From Kitagawia praeruptora (lineage: Eukaryota; Streptophyta; Magnoliopsida; Apiales; Apiaceae): 64,000 nt of DNA. The position numbers and the translations under genes are program-made. Below, in pieces: positions 22,924 to 34,794 of the stretch (the first letter of the stretch is position 1; each line of letters opens with the position of its first letter). Below the pieces are notes generated by a model. The model was given only the letters and a program-made list of their open reading frames with translations, had not been told where the DNA came from and searched no databases. Where the stretch lies: assembly GCA_037693485.1 (NCBI GenBank), contig CM075349.1, positions 66,381,001-66,445,000 of the forward strand, written 5' to 3'.

Positions 22924-23468
22924 CCTTAGATCATAAGCCACAAAACAAGAGGAACCTGCTTGCTCTTGATTCCGAACGCCGCCCGCTTTAAATACGAAGG
23001 TGGGAGAGACATAGGCTCGATTTTATTGAAAAAACGATAAAAAAAAACTATGATTTAGAGATAAATCCATACATTCATTTAATACACAAATTACAAAATT
23101 TTCAAAAATAAAATTGAAAAAAACCGATACCAAATACTGTACTTGGTTGTAATGTGACCCCGATATATTCTTTCATTACTCACATATTGGGCAATGTAAA
23201 ATGAAATAGCGAGTACATTACAGATTTATAGTAACACTCCTCTAGAGACAGTCATTGGGGCCGGAAACTATGACCCAACTTCCAGTGAAAAGTAGTACTA
23301 CTAATTAGTATCATACAAAAATCTATGGGATAAAAGACTCCTCTAGAGACAGTCATTGAGACCGAAAACTATGGCCCAACTACCAATAAAAAGTAATTAG
23401 TGTTATATTGGATAATCTCTATAATATATACAAAAATCCATCGGATAATTATGTGTGCTAGCAGACAT

Positions 23469-23697
23469 CACGTGCTGGCTCTGTTAGGATTATAATTTGA
23501 TTCAAGTAATTAGTGTTATCTTAACTTCCTCTGTCTATTCTCTACCCTGTCTTTCTCCTTCTTTCTCCTTAGATCTCTCTTTGATGCGTTTCTTGTTTTT
23601 AGTTGTCTTATCACCATTTAAATCTCTCTCTTTTGATGCCTCTATAAATAGTTCCCCCTACAAAAGTTCTCTTTTGATGGATTCCCTCTATAAATAG
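23469..23697 (+). promoter_or_regulatory. Promoter of array copy A: G-box and doubled TATA boxes
   Basis: A CACGTG G-box core lies at 23469-23474. TATAAATAG occurs at 23643-23651 and again at 23689-23697, within a short local duplication of about 46 bp. The second box is 45 bp before the first ATG, so the leader must be very short. Only copies T1-T3 and A have two boxes; B-F have one, preceded by about 130 bp that A lacks. Confidence 0.6.
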
Positions 23698-23741
23698 TTC
23701 CCCTTCAGAGAACTATTTCACCATACCATCTACAAACAAAG

Positions 23742-24297
23742 ATGGACATGGCGGTTCCTAAAGCCCTTGTTCAAGCGTCCAACATCATTCAAGCCTTTTT
23801 TGTTCAAGCGGGGATCTTGATTTGGTGGGCTTATGATCGTTATTTCTTGGTAATACCTCTATAATAATATTTACTTGTTCTTTTTTGAATTAAAATTTAT
23901 GTTACTTACTTTTATTTTTGTGTAGGATAATGCGGCCTTACTCGTCTCCGTTTCCAAGACTACCATGGTCGTGCTAGTTGTTGTTGTTCCGGACGAATCT
24001 CTCACTAGAAAAACTCATCAAATTCTTGCTGTACATGGAGCCATCACCTTCTTATTCATCTTTTATCTTTTTTTGTGGTTAAAAGAACGTTGGGATGATA
24101 TGGGTCCTCCTCCTACAATTCCACCCGCGTTCCCCAATGCACGTTGGTGGATTAGTCAGTTTTTCTTCTACAAGTTCCCTGATGCATATGGAAATCTAGC
24201 CTTTAATAAGAAATCGATCAAGCATTTACTATCTACGCTGGCTTTGATTGGTGCTGCTACTATGGCATGGGTTGAACTTTTGAGGGACGTTGATTAA
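23742..24297 (+). CDS. Array gene copy A: unrecognised small membrane-like protein, 159 aa
   Basis: Function not recognised. Exon 1 is 23742-23849 and exon 2 is 23926-24297, joined by a 76-bp intron (TTG|GTAATACC to TTTTTGTGTAG|GATAAT). The product starts MDMAVPKALVQASNIIQAFF. By eye there are four hydrophobic segments, near residues 11-35, 40-58, 68-90 and 130-152, and a Pro/Trp-rich loop (DDMGPPPTIPPAFP, RWWISQFFFYKF). Compared with copy F it lacks four residues (YHRW-type) in the loop. The start is the first ATG after the TATA box; a second in-frame ATG is two codons later. A further frame (24350-24559) resembling a C-terminal extension follows but is out of frame here. It could be expressed, or a recent relic. 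Confidence 0.65.
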
Positions 24298-25337
24298 GAG
24301 AAATACAAAACCAACACTAAGTATATGACTCACATCGATAGAAACGGTCTTGCTCATGGTGATGGAACTATCTGATAAATTTGGGAGTAACGAAGTTCCA
24401 CACACCCTAACAATGAGGGAAGACCAACCTCCCCTAGCGAGGAGGTTGGTTCGTATGAGAAGGGTATCGGGCATTGGAAGAAATGTGTTTTACCTGGAGG
24501 ACGATGCTCGTATGGATGTTGAACGAGCTGGGTTTGTGGGACTTGAGAGATTGATTTAAATGTAATTTGGTTGTTTGTAGTTTGTTGAAGCACTTGTGTT
24601 TAAGTGTTAAGTGCCTCTATAGTTTTAATTAGTTTTAATTAGGTTGTGCTAGTTTGAATTGTAAGCTTTGTGCTATTGTAGTATCATGGTTTATTCCTGT
24701 TTTAAGTATTATGATGTTTTCTTTATGAAATTTTATGGATGTTTGATTGATAATTGAGACTTGAGCGCATTTGTTTTGTGTTCAATTTATTTTAACAACC
24801 ATAACTTGAAGTTGTTGTGGGATAAAACACTCCTCTAGAGACAATTATTGGGACCGGAAAATATGACCCAACTTCCAATAAAAAGTAATTATTCTTATAC
24901 TGGTTAATCACCATAATATATACAAAAATCCATCAGATAATTATGTGTGATGGTAGACATCACGTGCTGGCTTTGTTAGGATTATAATTTGATTCAAATC
25001 ACAGTATGTCCTCTTTAATATCATGATCTTCACTTCCATTGTCTACTCTCTACCCTGTCTTTCTCCTTCTTTCTTCTTAGATCTTTCTTTGATGCGTTTC
25101 TTGTTTTTAGTTGTCTTATCACCATTTAAATCTATCTCTTTTAATGCCTTTATTGTTCTCCGCCATTTCTTTTTTTATGAGATTCCTCGTTCTATTTTTT
25201 ATTACAAAATCTTCTTTATGAATTCATTGCTGGGAAAATAATGATGATTCATAGTCGGTTGAAATTTAAACGATGGATTCCTCCTATAAATAGTTCCCCT
25301 TCAGAAAACTATTTCACCATACCATCTACAAACAAAG

Positions 25338-25907
25338 ATGGACATGGCGGTTCCTGAAGCCCTTGTTCCAGCATCCAACATCATTCAAACCTTTTTTGTT
25401 TAAGCGGGGATCTTGATTTGGTGGGCTTATGATCGCTATTTCTGGTTAATACCTCTATAATAATATTTACTTCTTCTTTTTTGAATTGAAATTTATGTTA
25501 CTTACTTTTGTTTTTGTGTAGATAATGCGGCCTTACTCGTCTCCGTTTCCAAGACTGCCATGGCGGTGCTAGTTGTTGCTGTTCCGGACGAATCTCTCAC
25601 TGGGAAAACTCTTCGAATTCTTGCTGTACATGGAGCCATCACCTTCTCAATCATCTTTTTTCTTTCTTTGTGGTTAAAAGAACGTTGGGATGATATGGGT
25701 ACTCCTCCTACGATTCCACCCGCATTCCCCAATGCCCGTTGGTATCACCGTTGGTGGATTGGTCAATTTTTCTTCTACAAGTTCCCTGATGCACATGGAA
25801 ATCCAGCCTTTTATAAGAAATCGATCAAGCATTTACTATCTATGCTGGCTTTGATTGGTGCTGCTGTTGCTATGGCATGGGTGGAACTTTTGAGGGACGT
25901 TGATTAA
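25338..25907 (+). pseudogene. Array-gene copy B, broken
   Basis: Exon 1 has TAA in place of the CAA after TTTTTTGTT, a base missing at the donor (TTTCTG|GTTAATACC), and a base missing at the exon 2 acceptor (GTGTAG|ATAATG). Exon 2 alone remains open for 115 codons (25560-25907) and includes the full WYHRWWIGQFFFYKF loop. An in-frame continuation (25968-26183) follows the TAA at 25905-25907. CACGTG lies at 24961-24966. Confidence 0.88.
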
Positions 25908-26948
25908 GAGAAATACAAAACCAACACTAAGTATAAGACTCACATCGATAGAAACGGTTACATCTTTATGGTTGTAACAAATTTCCTGCTCATGGTGATG
26001 GAACTATATGATAAATTTGGGAGTCACGAAGTTCCATACACCCTAACAATGAGGGAAGACCAACCTCCCCTAGCGAGGAGGTTGGTTCGTATGAGAAGGG
26101 TGCCGGGCAGTGGGAGAAATGTATTTTACCTGGAGGACGATGCTCGTGTGGATGTTGAACGAGCTGGGATTGTGGGACTTTAGTGATTGATTTAAATGTA
26201 ATTTGGTTGTTTGTAGTTTGTAGTAGCACTTGTGTTTAAGTGTTAAGTGCCTCTCTAGTTTTAATTAGGTTTTGCTGGTTTGAATTGTAAGCTTTATGTT
26301 GTTGTAGTATCATGGTTTATTCCTGTTTTAAGTATTATGATGTTTTCTTTATGAAATGTTATGGATGTCTGATTGATAATTGAGACTTGAGCGCGTTTGT
26401 TTTGTGTTCAATTTATTTTAACAACCATAACTTAAAGTTGTTGTGGGATAAAACACTCCTCTAGAGACAGTCATTGGGACCGAAAACTATGACCCAACTT
26501 CCAATAAAAAGTAATTAGTGTTATATTGGATAATCACCATAATATATACAAAATCCATCAGATAATTATGTGTGCTGGCAGACATCACGTGCTGGCTCTG
26601 TTAGGATTATAATTTGATTCAAGTCACAATATGTCCTCTTTAATATCATCTTCGCTTCCTCTATCTACTCTCTAACCTTTCTTTCTCCTTAGATCTCTCT
26701 TTGATGCGTTTCTTGTTTTTAGTTGTCTTAACACCATTTAAATCTATCTCTTTTGATGCCTTTATTGTTCTCCGCCATTTCCATTTTTATGAGATCCCTC
26801 GTTCTATTTTTTATGACAAAATCTTCTTTATGGATTCATTGTTGGGCAAATAATGATGATTCATAGTCGGTTGAAATTTAAACGATGGATTCCCCTATAA
26901 ATAGTTCCCCTTCAGAGAACTATTTCACCATACCATCTACAAACAAAG

Positions 26949-27520
26949 ATGGACATGGCGGTTCCTGAAGCCATTGTTCCAGCGTCCAACATCATTCAAA
27001 CCTTTTTTGTTCAAGCGGGGATCTTGATTTGGTGGGCTTATGATCGCTATTTCTGGGTAATACCTCTATAATAATATTTACTTGTTCTTTTTTGAATTAA
27101 AATTTATGTTACTTACTTTTGTTTTTGTGTAGGATAATGCGGCCTTACTCGTCTCCGTTTCCAAGACTGCCATGGTCGTGCTAGTTGTTGTTGTTTCGGA
27201 CGAATCTCTCACTAGGAAAACATTTCGAATTCTTGTTGTACATGGAGCCATCACCTTCTCAATCATCTTTTTTCTTTCTTCGTGGTTAATTAAAAGAACG
27301 TTGGGATGATATGGGTCCTCCTCCTACGATTCCACCCGCGTTCCCTAATGCACGTTGGTATCACCGTTGGTGGATTGGTCAATTTTTCTTCTACAAGTTC
27401 CATGATGCACATGGAAATCCAGCCTTTTATAAGAAATCGATCAAGCATTTACTATCTACACTGGCTTTGATTGGTGCTGCTGCTATGGCATGGGTTGAAC
27501 TTTTTAGGGACGTTGATTAA
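26949..27520 (+). pseudogene. Array-gene copy C, frameshifted
   Basis: Exon 1 is open and its splice sites look sound (TTCTGG|GTAATACC). Exon 2 has four extra bases (TGGTTAATTAAAAGAACG instead of TGGTTAAAAGAACG), giving an early stop in the middle of the protein. The rest of the frame is preserved at 27311-27520, and a continuation in the same frame follows at 27581-27799. CACGTG lies at 26586-26591. Confidence 0.88.
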
Positions 27521-28583
27521 GATAAATATAAAACCAACACTAAGTATAAGACTCACATCGATAGAAATGGTTACATCTTTATGGTTGTAACAAATTTCCT
27601 GCTCATGGTGATGGAACTATCTAATAAATGTGGGAGTCACGAAGTTCCACACACCCTAACAATGAGGGAAGACCAACCTCCCCTAGCGAGGAGGTTGGTT
27701 CGTATGAGAAGGGTGTCGGGCATTGGGAGAAATGTGTCTTACCTGGAGGACGATGCTCGTGTGGATGTTGAACGAGCTCGGATTGTGGGACTTGAGTGAT
27801 TGATTTAAATGTAATTTGGTTGCTTGTAGTTTGTAGTAGCACTTGTGTTTAAGTGTTAAGTGCCTCTCTAGTTTTAATTAGTTTTAATTAGGTTGTGCTG
27901 GTTTGAATTGTAAGCTTTGTGTTGTTGTAGTATCATGGTTTATTCCTGTTTTAAGTATTATGATGTTTTCTTTATGAAATGTTATGGATGTTTGATTGAT
28001 AATTGAGACTTTAGCGCGTTTGTTTTGGGTTCAGTTTATTTTAACAACCATAACTTGAAGTTGTTATGGGATAAAACACTCCTCTAGAGACAGTCATTGG
28101 GACCGGAAACTATGACCCAACTTCCAATAAAAAGTAATTAGTGTTTTATTGGATAATCACCATAATATATACAAAAATCCATCGGATAATTATGTGTGCT
28201 GGCAAACATCACGTGCTGGCACTTTTAGGATTATAATTTGATTCAAGTCACAGTAAGTCCTCTTTAATATCATCTTCACTTCCTCTGTCTACTCTCTACC
28301 TTGTCTTTCTTCTTCTTTCTCCTTAGATCTCTCTTTGATGCGTTTCTTGTTTTTAGTTGTCTTATCACCATTTAAATCTCTCTCTTTTGATGTCTTTATT
28401 GTTCTCCGCCATTTCCATTTTTATGAGATTCCTCGTTCTATTTTTTATGACAAAATCTTCTTTATGGATTCATTGATGGGCAAATAATGATGATTCATAG
28501 TCGGTTGAAATTTAAACGATGGATTCCCCCTATAAATAGTTCCCCTTCAGAGAACTATTTCACCATACCATCTACAAACAAAG

Positions 28584-29150
28584 ATGGACATTGCGGTTCC
28601 TGAAACCCTTGTTCCAGCATCCAACATCATTCAAACCTTTTTTGTTTAAGCGGGGATCTTGATTTGGTGGGCTTATGATCGCTATTTCTGGTTAATACCT
28701 CTATAATAATATTTACTTGTTCTTTTTGAATTAAAATTTATGTTACTTACTTTTGTTTTTGTGTAGGATAATGCGGCCTTACTCGTCTCCGTTTCCAAGA
28801 CTATCATGTCCGTGCTAGTTGTTGCTGTTCCGGACGAATCTCTCACTGGGAAAACTCATCGACTTCTTGCTGTACATGGAGCCATCACCTACTCAATCAT
28901 CTTTTTTCTTTCTTTGTGCTTAAAAGAACGTTGGGATGATATGGGTCCTCCTCCTACGATTCCACCCGCGTTCCTCAATGCACGTTGGTATCACTGTTGG
29001 TGAATTGGTCAATTTTTCTTCTACAAGTTCCCTAATGCACATGGAAATCCAGCATTTTATAAGAAATCGATCAAGCATTTACTATCTATGCTTTCTTTAA
29101 TTGGTGTTGCTGCTATGGCATGGGTGCAACTTTTGAGGAACGTTGATTAA
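28584..29150 (+). pseudogene. Array-gene copy D, broken
   Basis: It has TAA in exon 1 at the same place as copy B, the same altered donor region (TTTCTGGTTAATACC), and a TGA in the loop (TGTTGGTGAATTGG) that cuts exon 2. The second methionine codon of the start pair is changed (GACATTGCG). The downstream frame near 29213-29431 is also shifted. CACGTG lies at 28210-28215. Confidence 0.88.
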
Positions 29151-30216
29151 GAGAAATACAAAACCAACACTAAGTATAAAACTCACATCGATAGAAACAG
29201 TTACATCTTTATGGTTGTAACAAATTTCCTCTCATGGTGATGGAACTATCTGATAAATTTGAGAGTCACGAAGTTCCACGTACACACCCTAACAATGAGG
29301 GAAGACCAACCTCCCCTAGCTAGGAGGTTGGTTCGTATGAGAAGGGTGCTGGTCATTGGGAGAAATGTGTTTTACCTGGAGGACAATGCTCGTGTGGATG
29401 TTGAACGAGCTGGGATTGTGGGACTAGAGTGATTGATTTAAATGTAATTTGGTTGTTTGTAGTTTGTAGTAGCACTTGTGTTTAAGTGTTAAGTGCCTCT
29501 CTAGTTTTAATTAGTTTTAATTAGGTTGTGTTGGTTTGAATTGTAAGCTTTGTGCTGTTGTAGTATCATGGTTTATTCCTGTTTTAAGTATTATGATGTT
29601 TTCTTTATGAAATGTTATGGATGTTTGATTGATAATTGAGACTTTAGCGCGTTTGTTTTGGGTTCAGTTTATTTTAACAACCATAACTTGAAGTTGTTAT
29701 GGGATAAAACACTCCTCTAGAGACAGTCATTGGGACCGGAAACTATGACCCAACTTCCAATAAAAAGTAATTAGTGTTATATTGGATAATCACCATAATA
29801 TATACAAAAATCCATCGGATAATTATGTGTGCTGGCAGATATCACGTGCTGGCTCTTTTAGGATTATAATTTGATTCATGTCACAGTATGTCCTCTTTAA
29901 TATCATCTTCACTTCCTCTGTCTACTCTCTACCTTGCCTTTCTCCTTCTTTCTCCTTAGATCTCTCTTTGATGCGTTTCTTGTTTTTAGTTGTCTTATCA
30001 CCATTTAAATCTCTCTCTTTTGATGCCTTTATCGTTCTCCGCCATTTCCATTTTTATGAGATTCCTCGTTCTATTTTTTATGACAAAATCTTCTTTATGG
30101 ATTCATTGTTGGGCAAATAATGATGATTCATAGTCGGTTGAAATTTAAACGATGGATTTCCCCTATAAATAGTTCCCCTTCAGAGAACTATTTCACCTTA
30201 ACATCTACAAACAAAG

Positions 30217-30760
30217 ATGGACATGGCGGTTCCTGAAGCCCTCAAGCATCCAACATCATTCAAACCTTTTTTGTTCAAGCGGGGATCTTGATTTGGTGGG
30301 CTTATGATCGCTATTTCGTGGTAATACCTCTATAATAATATTTACTTGTTCTTTTTTTAAATAAAATTTATGTTACTTACTTTTGTTTTTGTGTAGGATA
30401 ATGCGGCCTTACTCGTCTCCGTTTCCAAGACTGCCATGGTCGTGCTAGTTGTTGCTGTACCGGACGAATCTCTCACTGGGAAAACTCATCGAATTCTTGT
30501 TGTACATGGAGCCATCACCTTCTCAATCATCTTTTATCTTTCTTTGTGGTTAAAAGAACGTTGGGATGATATGGGTCCTCCTCCTACGATTCCACCCGCG
30601 TTCCCCAATTCACTTTGGTATCACCGTTGGTGGATTGGTCAGTTTTTCTTCTACAAGTTCCCTGATGCACATGGAAATCCAGCCTTTTATAAGAAATAAA
30701 TCAAGCATTTACAATCTACGCTGGCTTTGATTGTTGGAACTTTTGAGGGACGTTAAATAA
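30217..30760 (+). pseudogene. Array-gene copy E, broken
   Basis: Exon 1 has lost four bases (GAAGCCCTCAAGCATCC), shifting the frame. Exon 2 is open from 30436 but ends early at a TAA (30697-30699), followed by a deletion before the usual end (TTTGATTGTTGGAAC). CACGTG lies at 29843-29848. The downstream frame 30821-31039 is intact. Confidence 0.88.
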
Positions 30761-31768
30761 GAGAAATACAAAACCAACAGTAAGTATAAGACTCACATCG
30801 ATAGAAACGGTTACATCTTTATGGTTGTAACAAATTTCCTGCTCATGGTGATGGAACTATCTGATAAATTTGGGAGTCACGAAGTTCCACACACCCTAAC
30901 AATTAGGGAAGACCAACCTCCCCTAGAGAGGAGGTTGGTTCGTATGAGAAGGGTGTCGGGCATTGGAAGAAATGTGTTTTACCTGGAGGACGATGCTCGT
31001 GTGGATGTTGAACGAGCTGGGATTGTGGGACTTGAGTGATTGATTTAAATGTAATTTGGTTGTTTGTAGTTTGTTATAGCACTTATGTTTAAGTGTTAAT
31101 TGCATCTATAGTTTTAATTAGTTTAATTAGGTTGTGCTGGTTTGAATTGTAAGCTTTGTGTTGTTGTAGTATCATGGTTTATTCCTGTTTTAAGTATTAT
31201 GATGTTTTCTTTATGAAATGTTACGGATGTTTGATTGATAATTGAGACTTGAGCGCGTTTGTTTTGTGTTCAATTTATTTTAACAACCATAACTTGAAGT
31301 TGCTGTGGGATTAAACACTCCTCTAGAGAGAGTCATTGGGACCGGAAACTATGACCCAACTTCCAATAAAAAGTAATTAGTGTTATATTGGATAATCACC
31401 ATAATATATACAAAAATCCATCGGATAATTATGTGTGCTGGCAGACATCACGTGCTGGCTCTGTTAAGATTATAATTTGATTCAAGGCACAGTATGTCCT
31501 CTTTAATATCATATTCACTTCCCCTGTCTACTCTCTACCCGGTCTTTCTCCTTCTTTCTCCTTAGATCTCTCTTTGATGCGTTTCTTGTTTTTAGTTGTC
31601 TTACCACCATTTAAATCTCTCTCTTTTGATGCCTTTATTGTTCTCCGCCATTTCCATTTTTACGAGATTCCTAGTTCTATTTTTTATGACAAAATCTTCT
31701 TTATGGATTCATTGTTGGGAAAATAATGATGATTCATAGTCGGTTGAAATTTAAACGATGGATTCCCC

Positions 31769-31777
31769 TATACATAG
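31769..31777 (+). promoter_or_regulatory. TATA-type box of array copy F
   Basis: TATACATAG sits where the other copies have TATAAATAG, 45 bp before the ATG. The CACGTG element is at 31449-31454. The A-to-C-type change in the box may weaken expression; that is inference. Confidence 0.45.
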
Positions 31778-31821
31778 TTCCCCTTCAGAGAACTATTTCA
31801 CCATACTATCTACAAACACAG

Positions 31822-32388
31822 ATGGACATGGCGGTTCCGGAAGCCCTTGTTCAAGCGTCCAACATCATTCAAACCTTTTTTGTTCAAGCGGGGATCTTGA
31901 TTTGGTGGGCTTATGATCGCTATTTCTTGGTAATACCTCTATAATAATATTTACTTGTTCTTTTTGTATTAAAATTTATGTTACTTACTTTTGTTTTTGT
32001 GTAGGATAATGCAGCCTTACTCGTCTCCGTTTCCAAGACTGCCATGGTCGTGCTAGTTGTTGATGTTCGGGACAAATCTCTCACTGGGAAAACTCATCGA
32101 ATTCTTGTTGTACATGGAGCCATCACCTTCTCAATCATCTTTTTTCTTTTTTTGTGGTTAAAAGAACGTTGGGATGATATGGGTCCTCCTCCTACGATTC
32201 CACCCGCGTTCCCCAATGCACGTCGGTATCACCGTTGGTGGATTGGTCAGTTTTTCTTCTACAAGTTCCCTGATGCACATGGAAATCCAGCCTTTTATAA
32301 GAAATCGATCAAGCATTTACTATCTACGTTGGCTTTGATTGGTGTTGCTGCTATGGCATGGGTGGAACTTTTGAGGGACGTTAAATAA
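31822..32388 (+). CDS. Array gene copy F: unrecognised small membrane-like protein, 163 aa
   Basis: Function not recognised. Exon 1 is 31822-31929 and exon 2 is 32005-32388, with a 75-bp intron (TTG|GTAATACC to GTGTAG|GATAAT). The product starts MDMAVPEALVQASNIIQTFF and ends AAMAWVELLRDVK. Its four hydrophobic stretches match copy A, and the loop is complete (RRYHRWWIGQFFFYKFPD). Substitutions relative to the others include VRDKSL where they read VPDESL. A downstream frame (32439-32657) matches the extension seen in B and C but is out of frame because ten bases are missing near 32423. With copy A, this is one of only two copies open across both exons. Confidence 0.65.
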
Positions 32389-33003
32389 GAGAAATACAAA
32401 ACCAACACTAAGTATAAGACTCGATACGTTACATCTTTATGGTTGTAACAAATTTCCTGCTCATGGTGATGGAGCTATCTGATAAATTTGGGAGTCACGA
32501 AGTTCCACACACCCTAACAATGAGGGAAGACCAACCTCCCCTAGCGATGAGGTTGGTTCGTATGAGAAGGATGCCGGGCATTGGAAGAAATGTGTTTTAC
32601 CTGGAGGACGATGCTCGTGTGGATGTTCAACGAGCTGGGATTGTGGGACTTGAGTGATTGATTTAAATGTAATTTGGTTGTTTGTAGTTTGTAGTAGCAC
32701 TTATGTTTATGTGTTAAGTGCCTCTCTAGTTTTAATTAGTTTTAATTAGGTTGTGTTGGTTTGAATTGTAAGCTTTGTGTTGTTGTAGTATCATGGTTTA
32801 TTCCTGTTTTAATTATTATGATGTTTTCTTTATGAAATGTTATGGATGTTTGATTGATAATTGAGACTTGAGCGCGTTTGTTTTGTGTTCAATTTATTTT
32901 AACAACCATAACTTGAAGTTGCACACTAATTTCACTGTATGTCCAGCTACCAACAATACGTAACCCATAGCAACATCATCAGTTAGAGGTGTAGTCCGTT
33001 GGC

Positions 33004-33162
33004 ATGAGTTTACAAATATTACGAGTGAACGTAGTTACAATTGTCAGGCGTGAAACCACAAGATTAGGAACATGTGCCATTAAGGAAGAACAATCTGAGT
33101 TCCAGTTTGCTCAACTAGGAAGGGCTAAGCTACAAGTTGTTGACAGAAAAAGAAAGGTCTAG
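33004..33162 (+). CDS. Small hypothetical ORF (52 aa), possible exon remnant
   Basis: A 52-codon frame just past the array starts MSLQILRVNVVTIVRRETTR and ends LQVVDRKRKV. It is charged and protein-like (GTCAIKEEQSEFQFAQLGRA), unlike the AT-rich surroundings, but too short to assign. It could be the tail exon of a decayed gene. No promoter is identifiable. Confidence 0.25.
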   Translation: MSLQILRVNVVTIVRRETTRLGTCAIKEEQSEFQFAQLGRAKLQVVDRKRKV

Positions 33163-34610
33163 CTCAACTTGGTACATCACGATGTTGCTTCTAATGTTAC
33201 CTGTTTGATTTGTTTTAAAAAGTAATAGAAACTTGATTAGTCCGAATAAGTTTTCTGAAAACAATTTGGTGTTCAGGTATATTTGTAATTGTTTCTATAA
33301 TTTATATGTGTAAGTAGTCAGTTAGAAGCTTGAAATGTTGTTATGTTTGATTATTATAATTCTTTTGATCATTTGTTTATAGTTGCTATGTGTTTTTAGT
33401 GGGTGATGATTAAATAAATTGAAGATTTGAGGAGGTTTTTTTTATTGTTGTTTTGATGTTAATTATGTTGGGGAAATATGGTAATAACTTGAATTTTTCT
33501 GAAGTCGTGTGAACACTTTCAGATTGAAGTTATTTGTGGTTCACCCAAATAATTCAATCGGATAAAGTCAGAAATTCTACAAGAAGAGAGAATGTGTTTT
33601 TGTTTTGAATTTCAAATGAACCAATGTGTGAAAATGATCAATGCAACATCTATATATAGATGTCAACAGATGTGTCTTTTGCCAACAGACCCATATTATT
33701 TTAATAGTTTTGTCTAATGCCAACAGACACATCTTATCCCAACAGGTGTATCTGATGCCAATGAACATGCCTCATAAGCATCCCAACAGGTGTGTCTAAT
33801 GCCAATGAACATGCCTCATAAGCAATAATACCGAAATCATAATAAACTCGAACAAAGCGTGCACTCCGCACTCTCCCAACTTATTCGATGTAATATTACG
33901 ATTACATTGATCAACTAGTCAATCCAATTACACTAAAATATCCAACAAATTATGGTTGCTATTCCAAATTTGTGGCTCTGTGTTTTTTGTGATAAACAGG
34001 CTTTTTGTGATAAACTGGCCGAGACATGATAGTAATCATGGTAAACACTTATAATAAATAAAAACACAAGACCAGCCAAATTTTAAAAATTAGTTTTTAT
34101 TTAGTTTCTTCATAATAGGTTATTATATAGACCAATTCTTGGTACTTGTATGATGATGAGCCATTAGATGGAGATAACATGTGTTGTTGTGCCAAGAATT
34201 GTTTATAAATAATGTTCACTAGATTATTATTCATCTCCTTTAAACTATGAAATTAAACTATGAAACACTTAAACTCAGACAGGAAATTGACTTAAGTTTC
34301 TGTTTACTTCATGACTCATATTACATTCAATTGCAATGAGTTTGGGAATTGTTAGCCATTTCTTGACTAATAATAATTTTATTCTGTTTTACTAACAATG
34401 TTTGCTAATAATGATGATCTCGTTGTCTGACTTTACATGTGTTTACTCTATTGTATAGGGAGCCACTTTTCTAGTTGTTTTCTTCATTTCTGTTGTTTTC
34501 CATGAGGTATAATCTGTTAAAACACATTATATTTACATGTGTACAATTTTTGTAGCTAGTACACAGCCTGCAAATGTTGTTGTGCTGGAGGCTATAATTT
34601 TCTTATTGCA
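33163..34610. other. AT-rich spacer with a short tandem duplication
   Basis: No gene seen. A unit of about 44 bp containing CAACAGGTGT and GCCAATGAACATGCCTCATA is present twice in tandem (about 33737-33824). Confidence 0.6.
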
Positions 34611-34794
34611 GGTATATATGTGTCAGAATTATCAATACCAAAACGAAGAGTGTTCAATTTGAATAATTGCAATCATCAATTTAGAATGTAACAGAATTTA
34701 AAGTGGATATCAATAAGTTGTAAGTTTATGTTTTGGTTCTACAATTTTCTTATCGTCTCTAGTATCAAATGTTAAATGTTACAAATATTTAACC

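Larger units (their letters stand above)
24821..32922 (+). repeat. Array of five units of about 1.62 kb (copies B-F)
   Basis: The phrase TAAAACACTCCTCTAGAGA (TTAAACACT in the last unit) marks unit starts near 24821, 26447, 28070, 29703 and 31309, with spacings of 1626, 1623, 1633 and 1606 bp. Each unit contains the same promoter region, two exons, a downstream frame and about 250 bp of shared 3' flank. The array ends near 32922, where homology stops after AACCATAACTTGAAGTTG. Units differ by scattered substitutions and small indels, more than the 1.19-kb units do, so they are older. Confidence 0.95.

Noticed and set aside
24354..24593. Minus-strand frames of about 79 codons, repeated at 25990-26229 and 32461-32700
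   Set aside because: Exact antisense shadows of the downstream plus-strand frame of the array units; present only because the units are copies.
19331..32922. CRISPR-like or satellite reading of the tandem units
   Set aside because: Units of 1.2-1.6 kb contain a spliced gene with promoter and are not short repeats with spacers; the setting is a plant nuclear genome.
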